Shown: positions 1 to 8,427, counted from the first letter of the stretch. The stretch is 64,000 bases of DNA from Lachnospiraceae bacterium (GCA_022769665.1 JALEIR010000014.1:1-64000); one strand, 5' to 3'. Notes: generated by a model from the letters alone, not told the origin. Program-made: numbers and translations.

Positions 1-1
1 T

Positions 2-979
2 AACAAGGTAAAGCAATCTACATTATTTAATTATGAGAATTATTATAAGTGGTATGTAAAAGATAGTGTAATTGACAGAATGCCTATTAAAGATTTAAAA
101 CGTACGCATGTAGTAGCACACTTTCAACATTTGGCTGAAAAGAAAAATCTTGCACATGGTACGTTAAGGTCATTAGCAAGTATGTTGTATAACTGTTTAC
201 AGCAGGGTGTGTATGATGGTGTCATTCAATTAAATCCTGCAATAGACATTATGAAAGATGTATGTGCTACACCTAAAGCGGTAAGAGAGGCTTTATCGGT
301 AGAAGAAACACAAGTTTTTATTAAGTTTCTGAAAAGAGAGGGAGAGTGGCAGAATATTCATCTTCCTGCAATGGCGATAGGTCTTAGCACGGGGTTAAGA
401 TTTGGAGAATTATATGGGCTGACATGGAAGGATGTTGATTTCAAAAATAAGGTAATAGACATTAACCACAGTATCAATTATCGTGATAGGGGTAACGGAC
501 ACGAATATTTTATTACATCCCCGAAAACAAAAAACGCATACCGACAGTTTCCGATGACAGAAGAAGTTGCAGAGTTATTCAGAATACAGAAAAAGTACCA
601 GAATGATATGAGGATACGGCAGGATATAAAAATTGATGGTTACAGCCAGTTTGTATTTACAGCAAAAACTGGTGTGCCATTTACACATGAAGCGGTTGTA
701 AGGTCTTTGAAAAATATAGTTAAGCAGGCGACTGAGTGGGAAAGAAAAAGAGCAGAAGAGGAAAACCGTGAGCCTGTTGTGATACCAGTACATACTCCTC
801 ATGTGTGGAGGCATACGCTGACGACAAGACTTGTAGAAAAGCAAATTCCGTATGAGCGTCTAAAAGTTTTGATGGGGCATAGCTCGATAAAAACAACGAT
901 AGATATTTATACTCACATCACGCAAAGTAATTTAAAGGAAGTGCGGACGGATTTGGATGGTATCATTAAGGTGTTATAG
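2..979 (+). CDS. Tyrosine recombinase / phage-type integrase, 5' end cut by window
   Basis: Site-specific recombinase of the tyrosine (phage integrase) family, which cuts and rejoins att sites of an integrated element. The frame is open to base 2, so the true start lies outside the window; about 325 residues are visible. The first ~90 form the helical core-DNA-binding (SAM-like) domain (LFNYENYYKWYV..., then a run leading to LNPA). The catalytic domain carries the expected residues: Arg in STGLRFGELYGLTW, HVWRHTLTTRL (HxxR) and the nucleophile Tyr in IDIYTHI, preceded by LMGHSS. The C-terminus is intact. It lies at the end of an element whose body is to the left; the sequence to about 1.2 kb may hold the att site. 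Family certain, element type (ICE or prophage) unknown. Confidence 0.93.
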   Translation, partial: NKVKQSTLFNYENYYKWYVKDSVIDRMPIKDLKRTHVVAHFQHLAEKKNLAHGTLRSLASMLYNCLQQGVYDGVIQLNPAIDIMKDVCATPKAVREALSVEETQVFIKFLKREGEWQNIHLPAMAIGLSTGLRFGELYGLTWKDVDFKNKVIDINHSINYRDRGNGHEYFITSPKTKNAYRQFPMTEEVAELFRIQKKYQNDMRIRQDIKIDGYSQFVFTAKTGVPFTHEAVVRSLKNIVKQATEWERKRAEEENREPVVIPVHTPHVWRHTLTTRLVEKQIPYERLKVLMGHSSIKTTIDIYTHITQSNLKEVRTDLDGIIKVL

Positions 980-1088
980 TCTGACACAAAAATGAGAGAA
1001 AAGGAGCCGAAACAGGGCTTCTTTTTTCGTGTTTTGACACAAGATTTGACACAACTTTATGTACAAAACGGGTCTTATAGGGTGCGGA

Positions 1089-1100
1089 ACGAGTACTCGT
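1089..1100. repeat. 12-bp perfect palindrome downstream of integrase
   Basis: ACGAGTACTCGT is perfectly self-complementary and sits in the 290-bp gap after the integrase, where an attachment site would be expected. No second copy can be seen because the other end of the element is outside the window, so its role is only a guess. Confidence 0.3.
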
Positions 1101-1198
1101 ATATATGTGAGGAGGCTTGATAAATGGGGAATGGTGCGTGTATGGTGGTGTCGGCAAGTGGAGTAGCGGTGATGCCTTACGTTCAGGACTAAAGAAAT

Positions 1199-1240
1199 GA
1201 AAGACCAATTACTCGAAAGGGTAGTTGGTCTTTCTTTATT
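1199..1240 (+). terminator. Rho-independent terminator
   Basis: A 14-bp stem (GAAAGACCAATTAC paired with GTAGTTGGTCTTTC, one G-T pair) with an 8-base loop is followed by TTTATTTTC. It ends the integrase-side transcript and separates it from the convergent minus-strand genes. Confidence 0.75.
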
Positions 1241-1266
1241 TTCTGGCAGAAAATCTATGATTGCAA

Positions 1267-1914
1267 CTATACGGATGAAATGCTTTGATAACACAGTTTG
1301 TAATCAATAACACTGGCTGCGGTGTATCCTATTAAAGGAATCGCAAGCGGAAACAGCGGTAAAAACAGTAGCATTGAAGCGATTAGCAGAATGATATTTT
1401 TTATCTTTTGCTTCCTTTTTTTGACTTCATATTGCGTCATATCCACATCAGGAAAAGAATCTTGTGATGCTTTCTCATTTTCTTGCTTTCGGATTTCAAT
1501 CCATTTTCTTATATCAAAAACGATATAATAAATGCATCCAACTGTGAAAATCGTGCTATACAGAAAAGCTTTTGTGGTTTTTGATACCAAAACGCTTTCA
1601 TATGGTTTTTTCTTATTATAAAAAATAGTGATATTCTTTCCTTCTTGTCCCGAATAATCTGCCTTTATGGTAAAAGTTTTTCTATACTCCAGGTTACTAA
1701 CATTATAACGACATTTGATTTCACTTTCTGTATAGTAGTATTGGTCATCACTTGTGCCGCCGATACGCTCCTCAGTAGCTACTGATACAATGATAGCCTG
1801 TGCTTTTCCATAAAACAACATCTTTTCCATTGTTGTATACAAAACAGCGATTGAAAAAGGTAAGATAATTGCTGCAATAATCAGAAAAATATAGTTCCGC
1901 TTTTGTCTTTTCAA
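1267..1914 (-). CDS. Hypothetical membrane protein, DUF3592-like
   Basis: A 215-residue protein of unknown function. I chose the TTG at 1912-1914 because GGAGG stands 7 bases before it; the longer frame to 1989 has no such site. One membrane segment near residues 8-30 (IFLIIAAIILPFSIAVLY) is followed by a ~75-residue soluble domain (GKAQAIIVSV..., ending in IFYNKKKP), then two hydrophobic segments around 115-135 and 180-205. Segment order and the IFYNP-like motif resemble DUF3592 proteins, but this is a weak likeness. The upstream gene overlaps it and looks related in plan, suggesting duplication. No neighbour gives a function; it may be cargo of the integrated element. Confidence 0.6.
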   Translation of the reverse strand: MKRQKRNYIFLIIAAIILPFSIAVLYTTMEKMLFYGKAQAIIVSVATEERIGGTSDDQYYYTESEIKCRYNVSNLEYRKTFTIKADYSGQEGKNITIFYNKKKPYESVLVSKTTKAFLYSTIFTVGCIYYIVFDIRKWIEIRKQENEKASQDSFPDVDMTQYEVKKRKQKIKNIILLIASMLLFLPLFPLAIPLIGYTAASVIDYKLCYQSISSV

Positions 1915-2428
1915 GAGACACCTCCGGGAGTTTAAGTGTAGCAGTATGTTTGTAGACTTCATATTCATGCACATTTGTGATTGTAGCAATTGTTTTATTG
2001 CCCTGCTCGGTAATTTCTCTCGAATCCTTTATGTGTTTATATCCACTATATAGAAGAGACAGACCGATTATCCAGAAGATTGACGAAAATATACAAAAGC
2101 CAAGAATACTATTATGCCGTGGAAGACTTTTATGCTCATCGACAGTCTGGCAAATTAATGTATCTGAAACACAATGTTCTTGCCTTTTATGGCTTTTTGT
2201 TATTTTGGTTACCGCATATGCTAAAATAAAACAAATAAAAATGGATAAATAGATAGACAATGTTATTACTCCCCATTCGATTGTATGTTTACTATATACG
2301 AACGGACGTGTGTGGTCTATCGTAATGATGTAAAAATGAAGTAAAATTATTTCTACTTCTTTTTTTTGCAGGTCAACCGAAAACCCGGTTGACCAAATAT
2401 TCGTTACAATTCCCCTGATAATCTTCAA
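1772..2428 (-). CDS. Hypothetical membrane protein, possibly truncated DUF3592-like copy
   Basis: A 218-residue frame starting at a TTG (2426-2428) with GAGGAAGG just upstream. Two membrane segments are visible (about residues 50-75 and 107-130), followed by EQGNKTIATITNVHEYEV, which looks like the opening of the same kind of soluble domain as the next gene. From about residue 165 on, the frame runs over the start of the downstream gene (overlap 143 bp), and that part is probably only the shadow of the other frame. The likeliest reading is a gene that lost its 3' half, leaving the downstream copy intact. Function unknown. Confidence 0.45.
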   Translation of the reverse strand: MKIIRGIVTNIWSTGFSVDLQKKEVEIILLHFYIITIDHTRPFVYSKHTIEWGVITLSIYLSIFICFILAYAVTKITKSHKRQEHCVSDTLICQTVDEHKSLPRHNSILGFCIFSSIFWIIGLSLLYSGYKHIKDSREITEQGNKTIATITNVHEYEVYKHTATLKLPEVSLEKTKAELYFSDYCSNYLTFFNRCFVYNNGKDVVLWKSTGYHCISSY

Positions 2429-2477
2429 AACCTTCCTCTTTTTGACAAATTAAATTGTAGCATAGTGTTGTGGAGTA

Positions 2478-2486
2478 TGGTATAAT
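2478..2486 (+). promoter_or_regulatory. Extended -10 promoter upstream of gdpP leader
   Basis: TGGTATAAT is an extended -10 element (TGn-TATAAT). A clear -35 is not visible at 17 bases; TTGTAG lies 20 bases upstream. Transcription from about 2493 would give gdpP a roughly 210-base leader containing the hairpin and repeats described below. Confidence 0.5.
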
Positions 2487-2510
2487 ATCCAAGTAGCAAT
2501 GAGCAGTGCG

Positions 2511-2571
2511 CAAAAGTCTGATAAGAAGACGCGTCATGCTTGCATGTAAGCGTCAGCTTATCAGACTTTTG
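2511..2571 (+). repeat. Long inverted repeat in gdpP leader
   Basis: Perfect 15-bp arms CAAAAGTCTGATAAG (2511-2525) and CTTATCAGACTTTTG (2557-2571) enclose a second 5-bp stem (GACGC/GCGTC) and a CATGC/GCATG tip, giving an almost continuous 61-base hairpin. No T-run follows at once, so it is not a standard terminator. Confidence 0.7.
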
Positions 2572-2618
2572 ACATAGTGCGAAGCACGTGAGCGAGATGA
2601 AGCGTAGCGGAATCGAGC

Positions 2619-2663
2619 TTGCACTGCGAGAGCAGAACAAAGAACTTTGCACTGCGAGAGCAG
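2619..2663 (+). repeat. 17-bp direct repeat pair before gdpP
   Basis: TTGCACTGCGAGAGCAG occurs at 2619-2635 and exactly again at 2647-2663, a 28-base period. GCACTGC can also pair with GCAGTGC at 2503-2509, placing the hairpin inside a larger fold. The style (GCGAGAGC, GCGAAGC) is like the GC-rich repeat at 63.7-63.9 kb. Confidence 0.6.
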
Positions 2664-2703
2664 TATATTTGATGGGGATATCGACCGTACGGGGTATATG
2701 TAT

Positions 2704-4755
2704 ATGAAAAACAGAATCAAATTAAAGGGTCGTATTAAGACCTATATACAATTCAGTATTTATCTTGGAGTGCTTTTATGTGTTGTGGACATTGCGATGT
2801 TCATGATTAATCTGAGGGCCGGCGCACTTCTTGCCGGTTATACGCTTGTTTATTTTGGGATTACACTTTCTCTGTATTTTTACAATAAGCCCATTATTAT
2901 GAATGAACTTGTGAGCTTTGCGACGGAATACGGACAGATTCAGCGAAAGCTTCTCAGAGATATGGATTTGCCCTATGCCCTTTTGGATGATAACGGAAAG
3001 GTCATTTGGACAAACACTGCTTTTGAATCTGTGATTCATCAGCCCAAGGGTTTTAACAAGTCCATTACGGCATTGTTCCCCAATATTACCCGTGATCGTC
3101 TGCCGGATGACAGTGGTTTGGACGAGGCGCAATATGAACTGGAATATGAGGGCAGTGAATATGTGGCAAAGTTCAAAAAAGTTTCCTTGAAGGAAATGGC
3201 TGAGCACAGTGATATGATTGATGCAGCCGATTACAACGGATATCTGATTGCTGCATACCTTTATGACGAGACCGCACTTCACATAGCTTTACAGGAGGTA
3301 GATGACCAGAGCCTTGCTGTGGGAATGATATATCTGGACAATTATGAGGAAGCATTGGAGAGTGTGGAAGAGGTAAGACGTTCTCTACTGATTGCGTTGA
3401 TTGACCGAAAGGTAAACAGATATATTTCAGCATTGGACGGTATTTGTAAGAAACTTGAAAAGGACAAGTATCTCGTCATTATGCGGAAACAGGCGATAGC
3501 ACAGCTGCAGGAATCACGCTTTGACCTGTTGGAAGAGGTAAAGACGGTAAATATCGGGAATGAGATGGCAGTGACCATTAGTATCGGAGTGGGCCTGGAC
3601 GGTTTGACTTATGCGCAGAATTATGAATTCGCACGAAACGCCATTGATTTGGCACTGGGACGTGGCGGAGATCAGGCGGTGATTAAGACTCCGGAGAGTA
3701 TTACATATTATGGCGGAAAGAGCCAACAGGTGGAGAAGAATACGAGAGTAAAAGCCCGCGTCAAAGCACATGCGCTGCGTGAGATTATTACCAGCAAGGA
3801 TTTAGTGCTTGTGATGGGACACTGTATGCCGGATGCTGACAGCTTTGGAGCAGCAGTGGGTATCTATCGAATCGCCCAGACATTGGGAAGAAAGGCACAT
3901 ATTGTTTTGAATGATGTACCGGCCTCTATTGCTCCTATGGTGGAACTGTTTAAGAATAATCCGGAATATGAGGAGGATATGATTGTAGGAAACCAGCAGG
4001 CTATCGATGAAGCAAACAGCAATTGTGTGCTTGTTGTGGTTGATGTAAACAAACCTTCTATTACAGAGTGTCCGGAATTGTTGCGATTTTGCAAATCTGT
4101 GGTGGTGCTTGATCATCACAGGCAGGGGACAGAGACTATTGAAAATGCAACTCTTTCCTATGTGGAGCCTTATGCCTCTTCTTCCTCTGAGATGGTATCC
4201 GAGATTTTACAATATACCTATGACAATATCAAAATCCGCACAGAAGAAGCAGATTGCATGTATTCAGGTATCATGGTAGATACCAACAACTTTATGACAA
4301 AGACCGGTGTGCGTACCTTTGAAGCTGCTGCTTTCCTGAGAAGAAACGGTGCGGATGTTACGAGAGTACGAAAGCTTTTCAGAGAAGATGCGTTGGAATA
4401 TAAGGCAAAAGCAGATACCGTCAGTCAGGCTGAGATTTACAGACAATATTTTGCCATTTCCGTATGTACCGCTGATGAGTTGCCAAGTCCTACCATTATC
4501 GGGGCTCAGGCAGCCAACGAATTATTGAATATTAAAGGAATCAAGGCCAGTTTTGTCCTTACAGATTACCAGGGCAAGATTTATATCAGTGCCCGTTCCA
4601 TTGATGAAGTGAATGTTCAGGTAATTATGGAAAGACTGGGCGGAGGAGGTCACCTGAGTACGGCAGCCTGTCAGATGGAAGGAACGGGAATTATTGAGGC
4701 AATCGGAGCACTTAAACGCACAATTGATTCCATGCTTGAAAATAACGAGATTTAG
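2704..4755 (+). CDS. gdpP: Cyclic-di-AMP phosphodiesterase GdpP
   Basis: Membrane-bound DHH-DHHA1 phosphodiesterase that degrades the second messenger c-di-AMP to pApA. The start at 2704 (MKNRIKLKGRIK) is preferred to the longer frame from 2647, which begins inside a leader repeat; the resulting 683 residues fit the family. Order: two membrane segments (about 15-60), a PAS-like sensor domain (to about 180), a degenerate GGDEF domain in which no GGDEF signature is visible, then the DHH domain with GHCMPDADSFGA and VVVLDHHRQG, and the DHHA1 domain with GGGGH near the end. It is followed by rplI and dnaB, the gdpP-rplI-dnaB order known in many Firmicutes. The promoter and complex leader upstream suggest regulated expression. 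Confidence 0.95.
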   Translation: MKNRIKLKGRIKTYIQFSIYLGVLLCVVDIAMFMINLRAGALLAGYTLVYFGITLSLYFYNKPIIMNELVSFATEYGQIQRKLLRDMDLPYALLDDNGKVIWTNTAFESVIHQPKGFNKSITALFPNITRDRLPDDSGLDEAQYELEYEGSEYVAKFKKVSLKEMAEHSDMIDAADYNGYLIAAYLYDETALHIALQEVDDQSLAVGMIYLDNYEEALESVEEVRRSLLIALIDRKVNRYISALDGICKKLEKDKYLVIMRKQAIAQLQESRFDLLEEVKTVNIGNEMAVTISIGVGLDGLTYAQNYEFARNAIDLALGRGGDQAVIKTPESITYYGGKSQQVEKNTRVKARVKAHALREIITSKDLVLVMGHCMPDADSFGAAVGIYRIAQTLGRKAHIVLNDVPASIAPMVELFKNNPEYEEDMIVGNQQAIDEANSNCVLVVVDVNKPSITECPELLRFCKSVVVLDHHRQGTETIENATLSYVEPYASSSSEMVSEILQYTYDNIKIRTEEADCMYSGIMVDTNNFMTKTGVRTFEAAAFLRRNGADVTRVRKLFREDALEYKAKADTVSQAEIYRQYFAISVCTADELPSPTIIGAQAANELLNIKGIKASFVLTDYQGKIYISARSIDEVNVQVIMERLGGGGHLSTAACQMEGTGIIEAIGALKRTIDSMLENNEI

Positions 4756-4784
4756 ATAGAAAATGACAGAAAGGATTTGATACA

Positions 4785-5231
4785 ATGAAAATTATATTGT
4801 TACAGGATGAGAAGAAGCTGGGAAAGAAAGGCGATGTCATTGAGGCCAGCGAGGGATACGCAAGAAATTATATTTTACCGAAAAAGATAGGTGTAGAAGC
4901 TACTCCCAAGAATATGAATGATTTGAAACTTCAAAAGGCAAACAGCGAGAAAATTGCACAGGAACAGCTGGATGCGGCGAAGACGTTGGCAGCAGAGCTG
5001 GAGAGTAAGATTGTCATTGTGAAGATTAAGGCAGGAGAGGGAGGAAAGGCTTTTGGCTCTGTGTCAAGTAAGGAAGTGGTAGCTGCTTTGAAAGAGCAGC
5101 ATAATATCGAGATAGATAAGAAGAAGCTTCAACTCCCTGAGAACTTAAAGAATTTCGGAAGTTATGAAGTAGCCGTAAAGCTACATCCCCAGGTTACCGG
5201 TAAGTTGACGGTAAAAGTAACAGAAGCCTGA
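4785..5231 (+). CDS. rplI: Ribosomal protein bL9
   Basis: Large-subunit ribosomal protein L9, 148 residues, the usual length. The N-terminal rRNA-binding domain has the family signature (MKIILLQDEKKLGKKGDV, then GYARNYILPK), followed by the long central helix and the C-terminal domain ending VTGKLTVKV. AGAAAGGA lies upstream of the ATG. It sits 29 bases after gdpP and 74 before dnaB, probably in one operon. Confidence 0.98.
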   Translation: MKIILLQDEKKLGKKGDVIEASEGYARNYILPKKIGVEATPKNMNDLKLQKANSEKIAQEQLDAAKTLAAELESKIVIVKIKAGEGGKAFGSVSSKEVVAALKEQHNIEIDKKKLQLPENLKNFGSYEVAVKLHPQVTGKLTVKVTEA

Positions 5232-5305
5232 TATGTTTTAAACTGATGCATGTAAGCCTATTTCTGCATGGAAGAGAAGCGTGTGGGAAAGGCATGGGTA
5301 TAAAT

Positions 5306-6652
5306 ATGGAAGAAAATGTGATAAAAAGAATACTGCCGCACAGTGTGGAGGCGGAACAGTCTGTAATCGGATCCATGATAATGGATCGTGAAGCGATTGT
5401 GGTGGCTTCTGAACTGATTACAGGAGAAGATTTCTACAATAAGCAATACGGTATTCTCTTTGAAACAATGGTAGAACTGAATGATGCGGGAAGTCCTGTA
5501 GATTTGGTGACACTTCAGAACAAACTGAAGGAGAAAGATGTACCGCCTGAGGTCAGCAGTCTTGAGCTTATCAGGGACCTGATAACAGCGGTACCAACAT
5601 CTGCGAATATAAAATATTATGCGAATATAGTTGCTGAAAAGGCTACATTGAGGCGCTTAATTCGATTGAATGAAGAAATTGCAAATACCTGCTATGCCGA
5701 GAAAGAAAGTCTTGAGTATATACTGGAGGATACTGAGAAACGTGTTTTTCAGCTGGTGCAGAAGCGTACAACAGATGATTTTGTGCCGGTGAGACAGATA
5801 GTCATGAATGCCATGGACAAGATTGAACTGGCAGCGAAAAACAAGGGCAGCGTCACCGGTATCCCCACAGGTTTCATAGATTTGGATTATAGGACAGCCG
5901 GTATGCAGCCTTCGGATTTGATTCTTGTTGCGGCTCGTCCTTCCATGGGAAAGACAGCTTTTGAGTTGAATTTAGCGCAGTATATGGCTTTTAAGAAGAA
6001 TATGACAGTTGCCCTGTTCAGTCTGGAAATGAGTAAGGAACAGCTGGTAAACCGTATGTTTTCTCTGGAGTCTAATGTGGATGCCCAGAAGCTTCGTACC
6101 GGGCAGCTGAATGATCAGGAATGGGAACGCCTGATTGAGAGTGCAGGCACCATTGGAAAATCCAAGTTGATTATCGATGATACACCCGGTATCAGCATTG
6201 CTGAGTTGCGTTCAAAGTGCAGAAAGTACAAGCTGGAGCATGATTTAAATATTATTATGATTGACTATTTACAGCTGATGTCGGGAAGCGGCAGGAGTGA
6301 ATCCAGACAGCAGGAGATTTCGGATATATCACGTTCCCTGAAGGCGTTGGCAAGAGAGTTAAACGTACCGGTAATAGCATTATCGCAGCTGTCACGTGCA
6401 GTTGAACAGAGACCGGATCACAGACCTATGCTCTCTGACTTGCGTGAATCAGGTGCCATTGAGCAGGATGCCGATGTGGTTATGTTTCTTTATCGTGATG
6501 ATTATTATAATCACGATTCACCGGACAAGGGAATTTCGGAAGTCATTATTGCAAAACAGAGAAACGGCCCTATCGGTACGGTAAAATTGGCATGGTTGCC
6601 TGAGTATACAAAGTTTGCCAATCTTGAACATAAGAAGGGCGAAGAACAATAA
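5306..6652 (+). CDS. dnaB: Replicative DNA helicase DnaB (DnaC in Bacillus naming)
   Basis: Hexameric ATP-driven helicase that unwinds DNA at the replication fork. The start at MEENVIKRILPHSVEAEQ gives 448 residues, the normal size; an ATG at 5294 (MGIN...) is a possible alternative, and neither has a perfect ribosome site. The N-terminal DnaG-interaction domain covers about residues 8-110; the RecA-like motor follows with Walker A ARPSMGKTA, Walker B IIMIDYLQLM, and the conserved LSQLSRAVEQRPDHRP and SGAIEQDADV segments. Its likely loader genes dnaD and dnaI are at 36.8-38.9 kb in the same window. Confidence 0.97.
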   Translation: MEENVIKRILPHSVEAEQSVIGSMIMDREAIVVASELITGEDFYNKQYGILFETMVELNDAGSPVDLVTLQNKLKEKDVPPEVSSLELIRDLITAVPTSANIKYYANIVAEKATLRRLIRLNEEIANTCYAEKESLEYILEDTEKRVFQLVQKRTTDDFVPVRQIVMNAMDKIELAAKNKGSVTGIPTGFIDLDYRTAGMQPSDLILVAARPSMGKTAFELNLAQYMAFKKNMTVALFSLEMSKEQLVNRMFSLESNVDAQKLRTGQLNDQEWERLIESAGTIGKSKLIIDDTPGISIAELRSKCRKYKLEHDLNIIMIDYLQLMSGSGRSESRQQEISDISRSLKALARELNVPVIALSQLSRAVEQRPDHRPMLSDLRESGAIEQDADVVMFLYRDDYYNHDSPDKGISEVIIAKQRNGPIGTVKLAWLPEYTKFANLEHKKGEEQ

Positions 6653-6670
6653 AGAAAGCATATTACGAAA

Positions 6671-6700
6671 GAGAATGAACAATCTGTTCATTCTCTTTCT
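6671..6700 (+). terminator. Terminator after dnaB
   Basis: GAGAATGAACA, a 3-base loop and TGTTCATTCTC form a perfect 11-bp hairpin followed by TTTCT. It ends the gdpP-rplI-dnaB unit; the next gene begins 20 bases later. Confidence 0.7.
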
Positions 6701-6720
6701 GCATATAGAAAGGAGAATTT

Positions 6721-7347
6721 ATGAGTAACTATCTTTTTATTTCAGATGCAGCTAAAGAAGTGAAGGTGGAAAGTCATGTGCTGAGATATTGGGAGGAAGA
6801 ATTGCATCTTCCTATCAAACGAAATGAATTGGGACATCGCTATTATACTGAAGAGGATATAGAACGTTTCAAGCAGATTAAAGGCATGAAAGAGAGGGGA
6901 CTGCAATTGAAAGCAATTAAAATGATTCTGAAAGACGGACGACTGGATGTGTTGCCACAGGAAACAGAGCAGGATAAAAAAATGACAGGAAATAAAGAAG
7001 AGAAAGGACAACCTGAAGGTGGACTTGCCATTGAAATTGTGAATAATCGGGAGAATATGGTATCTGCGGAATCCAAGGAGGACAAATCCAGAAAGCTTCA
7101 ATGGTTGCTTCAACAATTGATACGTGAAACAATACAGGAAAATAACAGCAGTCTGTGTAAGGAAATTAAGGAAAGCGTCGTAAAGGAATTGGATTATCAG
7201 TTCAGAATGCAGGAGGAGAGAGAGGAAGCCAGAGAAAGGAAAATGGAGCAGCGTGATGAAGAGTATTATAAAAGAATGGATGAACTCTTACGTAATAAGA
7301 GTAAAGTCAAACTGGGATTAGGTAAAAAAAGAAAAGGCACCCAATAG
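6721..7347 (+). CDS. MerR-type DNA-binding protein with C-terminal coiled coil
   Basis: A 208-residue protein with an N-terminal MerR-like winged helix (about 3-70: LFISDAAKEVKVESHVLRYW, then GHRYYTEEDIERFKQIKGM and ERGLQLKAIKMIL). The rest is a charged, Glu/Lys-rich region (about 85-205) likely to form a coiled coil; there is no cysteine cluster or drug-binding domain. This build resembles RacA-like or phage-type MerR relatives rather than metal sensors. AGAAAGGAG precedes the ATG. The function and targets are unknown; the position after dnaB gives no firm clue. Confidence 0.8.
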   Translation: MSNYLFISDAAKEVKVESHVLRYWEEELHLPIKRNELGHRYYTEEDIERFKQIKGMKERGLQLKAIKMILKDGRLDVLPQETEQDKKMTGNKEEKGQPEGGLAIEIVNNRENMVSAESKEDKSRKLQWLLQQLIRETIQENNSSLCKEIKESVVKELDYQFRMQEEREEARERKMEQRDEEYYKRMDELLRNKSKVKLGLGKKRKGTQ

Positions 7348-7355
7348 GGTGCCTT
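7334..7355. terminator. Bidirectional terminator between MerR gene and ferredoxin
   Basis: AAGGCACCC, loop AATA and GGGTGCCTT form a perfect 9-bp stem flanked by A-rich sequence upstream, so it can act for both convergent genes. The stop codon (TAG, 7345-7347) of the MerR-type gene lies across the loop and right arm. Confidence 0.75.
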
Positions 7356-7359
7356 CACT

Positions 7360-7530
7360 TTAAGCTTGCTCGATAGCGCCGGTAGGGCACTGACCTGCAC
7401 AGGAACCGCAGTCGATGCACTTCTCTGCATCAATTTCAAACTTGCCGTCTCCCATACTGATTGCACCAACGGGGCACTGAGCCTCGCAAGCACCACATGC
7501 TACACAAGCATCACCAATTGCATATGCCAT
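7360..7530 (-). CDS. 2[4Fe-4S] ferredoxin
   Basis: A 56-residue bacterial ferredoxin, a low-potential electron carrier. The start at MAYAIGD is fixed by AAGGAGG before the ATG; the longer frame to 7608 lacks one. Both cluster-binding motifs are complete: CVACGACEAQCP and CIDCGSCAGQCP, eight cysteines in all. It lies 87 bases downstream of pflA on the same strand, so it may support the radical-SAM activase or other pyruvate metabolism, but ferredoxins are general carriers. Confidence 0.96.
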   Translation of the reverse strand: MAYAIGDACVACGACEAQCPVGAISMGDGKFEIDAEKCIDCGSCAGQCPTGAIEQA

Positions 7531-7617
7531 AACTTTATCCTCCTTATTGTTTGATACAATTTTATCAATAACTGTACTTATTGTAATATAAATAGGTATT
7601 GAATACAAGTGTTAAAT

Positions 7618-8370
7618 TTATAATTCTGCCCGTCTCTTTTTAATTCCATCCAGAATTACCTGTTTTTTATCCAAGAGCTTATTCGGATCCATCGGCGGAA
7701 CTCCGTGAAGCTTATACTCCATACCGAGACTTTGATATTTTTTTTCTCCCATGGTATGGTAGGGAAGTACATCCAACGCTTTCAAATTGCTAAACTGTCC
7801 AATAAAGTATCCTAATTCAAACAGATATTTATCATCGTCTGTAATACCGGGAACAACTACATGGCGTATCCACATATCTACATGTTTCTCGTTAAGATAT
7901 GCAGCAAATTTTAGAATATTGGTATTTGGCTGCTGAGTCAGTTCCTTGTGTTTCTCAGGGTCGATATGTTTGATATCGAGCATAACGAGATCCGTAAGAC
8001 TCATGAGCTTGTCCATCTTCTCCATCTGGGTTGCACTGTCAGGATTGAAAGCAATGCCCGAAGAGTCGATGCAGGTATGAATATTACGTTCTTTTGCAAG
8101 AGTAAATAAATCAATTAAGAAGTCTATTTGCATCAATGGCTCTCCGCCGGTGACAGTAATACCGCCGCCGTTTTGGTAGAACGCACTGTTTCTTTCGTAT
8201 TGTTCAATAATATAGGAAGGCTCCATCAGTGTGCCACCGTTCATATCCCAGGTATCAGGATTGTGACAATATGCGCATCGCATGGGACAGCCTTGAACGA
8301 ACACTACAAAGCGCGTTCCCGGACCGTCAACCGTTCCAAAACTTTCCAAAGAATGAATTCTGCCTTGCAT
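7618..8370 (-). CDS. pflA: Pyruvate formate-lyase activating enzyme
   Basis: Radical-SAM enzyme that uses a [4Fe-4S] cluster and S-adenosylmethionine to abstract hydrogen from the active glycine of pyruvate formate-lyase. 250 residues, usual size. The cluster motif is CAYCHNPDTW preceded by GCPMR (CxxxCxxC), and VTGGEP lies in the SAM-binding region. Because the glycine here is on a separate 80-residue protein encoded just upstream, this activase presumably acts on that small protein docked to the PflB core. A hairpin terminator lies between the two genes, so pflA may be made at a lower level. The ribosome site (GAAAGGA) is somewhat distant. Confidence 0.95.
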   Translation of the reverse strand: MQGRIHSLESFGTVDGPGTRFVVFVQGCPMRCAYCHNPDTWDMNGGTLMEPSYIIEQYERNSAFYQNGGGITVTGGEPLMQIDFLIDLFTLAKERNIHTCIDSSGIAFNPDSATQMEKMDKLMSLTDLVMLDIKHIDPEKHKELTQQPNTNILKFAAYLNEKHVDMWIRHVVVPGITDDDKYLFELGYFIGQFSNLKALDVLPYHTMGEKKYQSLGMEYKLHGVPPMDPNKLLDKKQVILDGIKKRRAEL

Positions 8371-8394
8371 AAAGATTCAACGTCCTTTCTTGTT

Positions 8395-8427
8395 TTAAAA
8401 AGACCGGAAGGAATTACCTTCCGGTCT
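8395..8427 (-). terminator. Hairpin terminator between glycyl-radical domain gene and pflA
   Basis: AGACCGGAAGG / CCTTCCGGTCT, 11 bp with loop AATTA. On the minus strand it is followed by TTTTTAAAAC, a short T-run, so it would end or attenuate the pfl transcript before pflA. Confidence 0.7.

Noticed and set aside
2493-2703. c-di-AMP (ydaO-type) riboswitch before gdpP
   Set aside because: The conserved core sequences of that class were not seen; the leader consists of hairpins and direct repeats.
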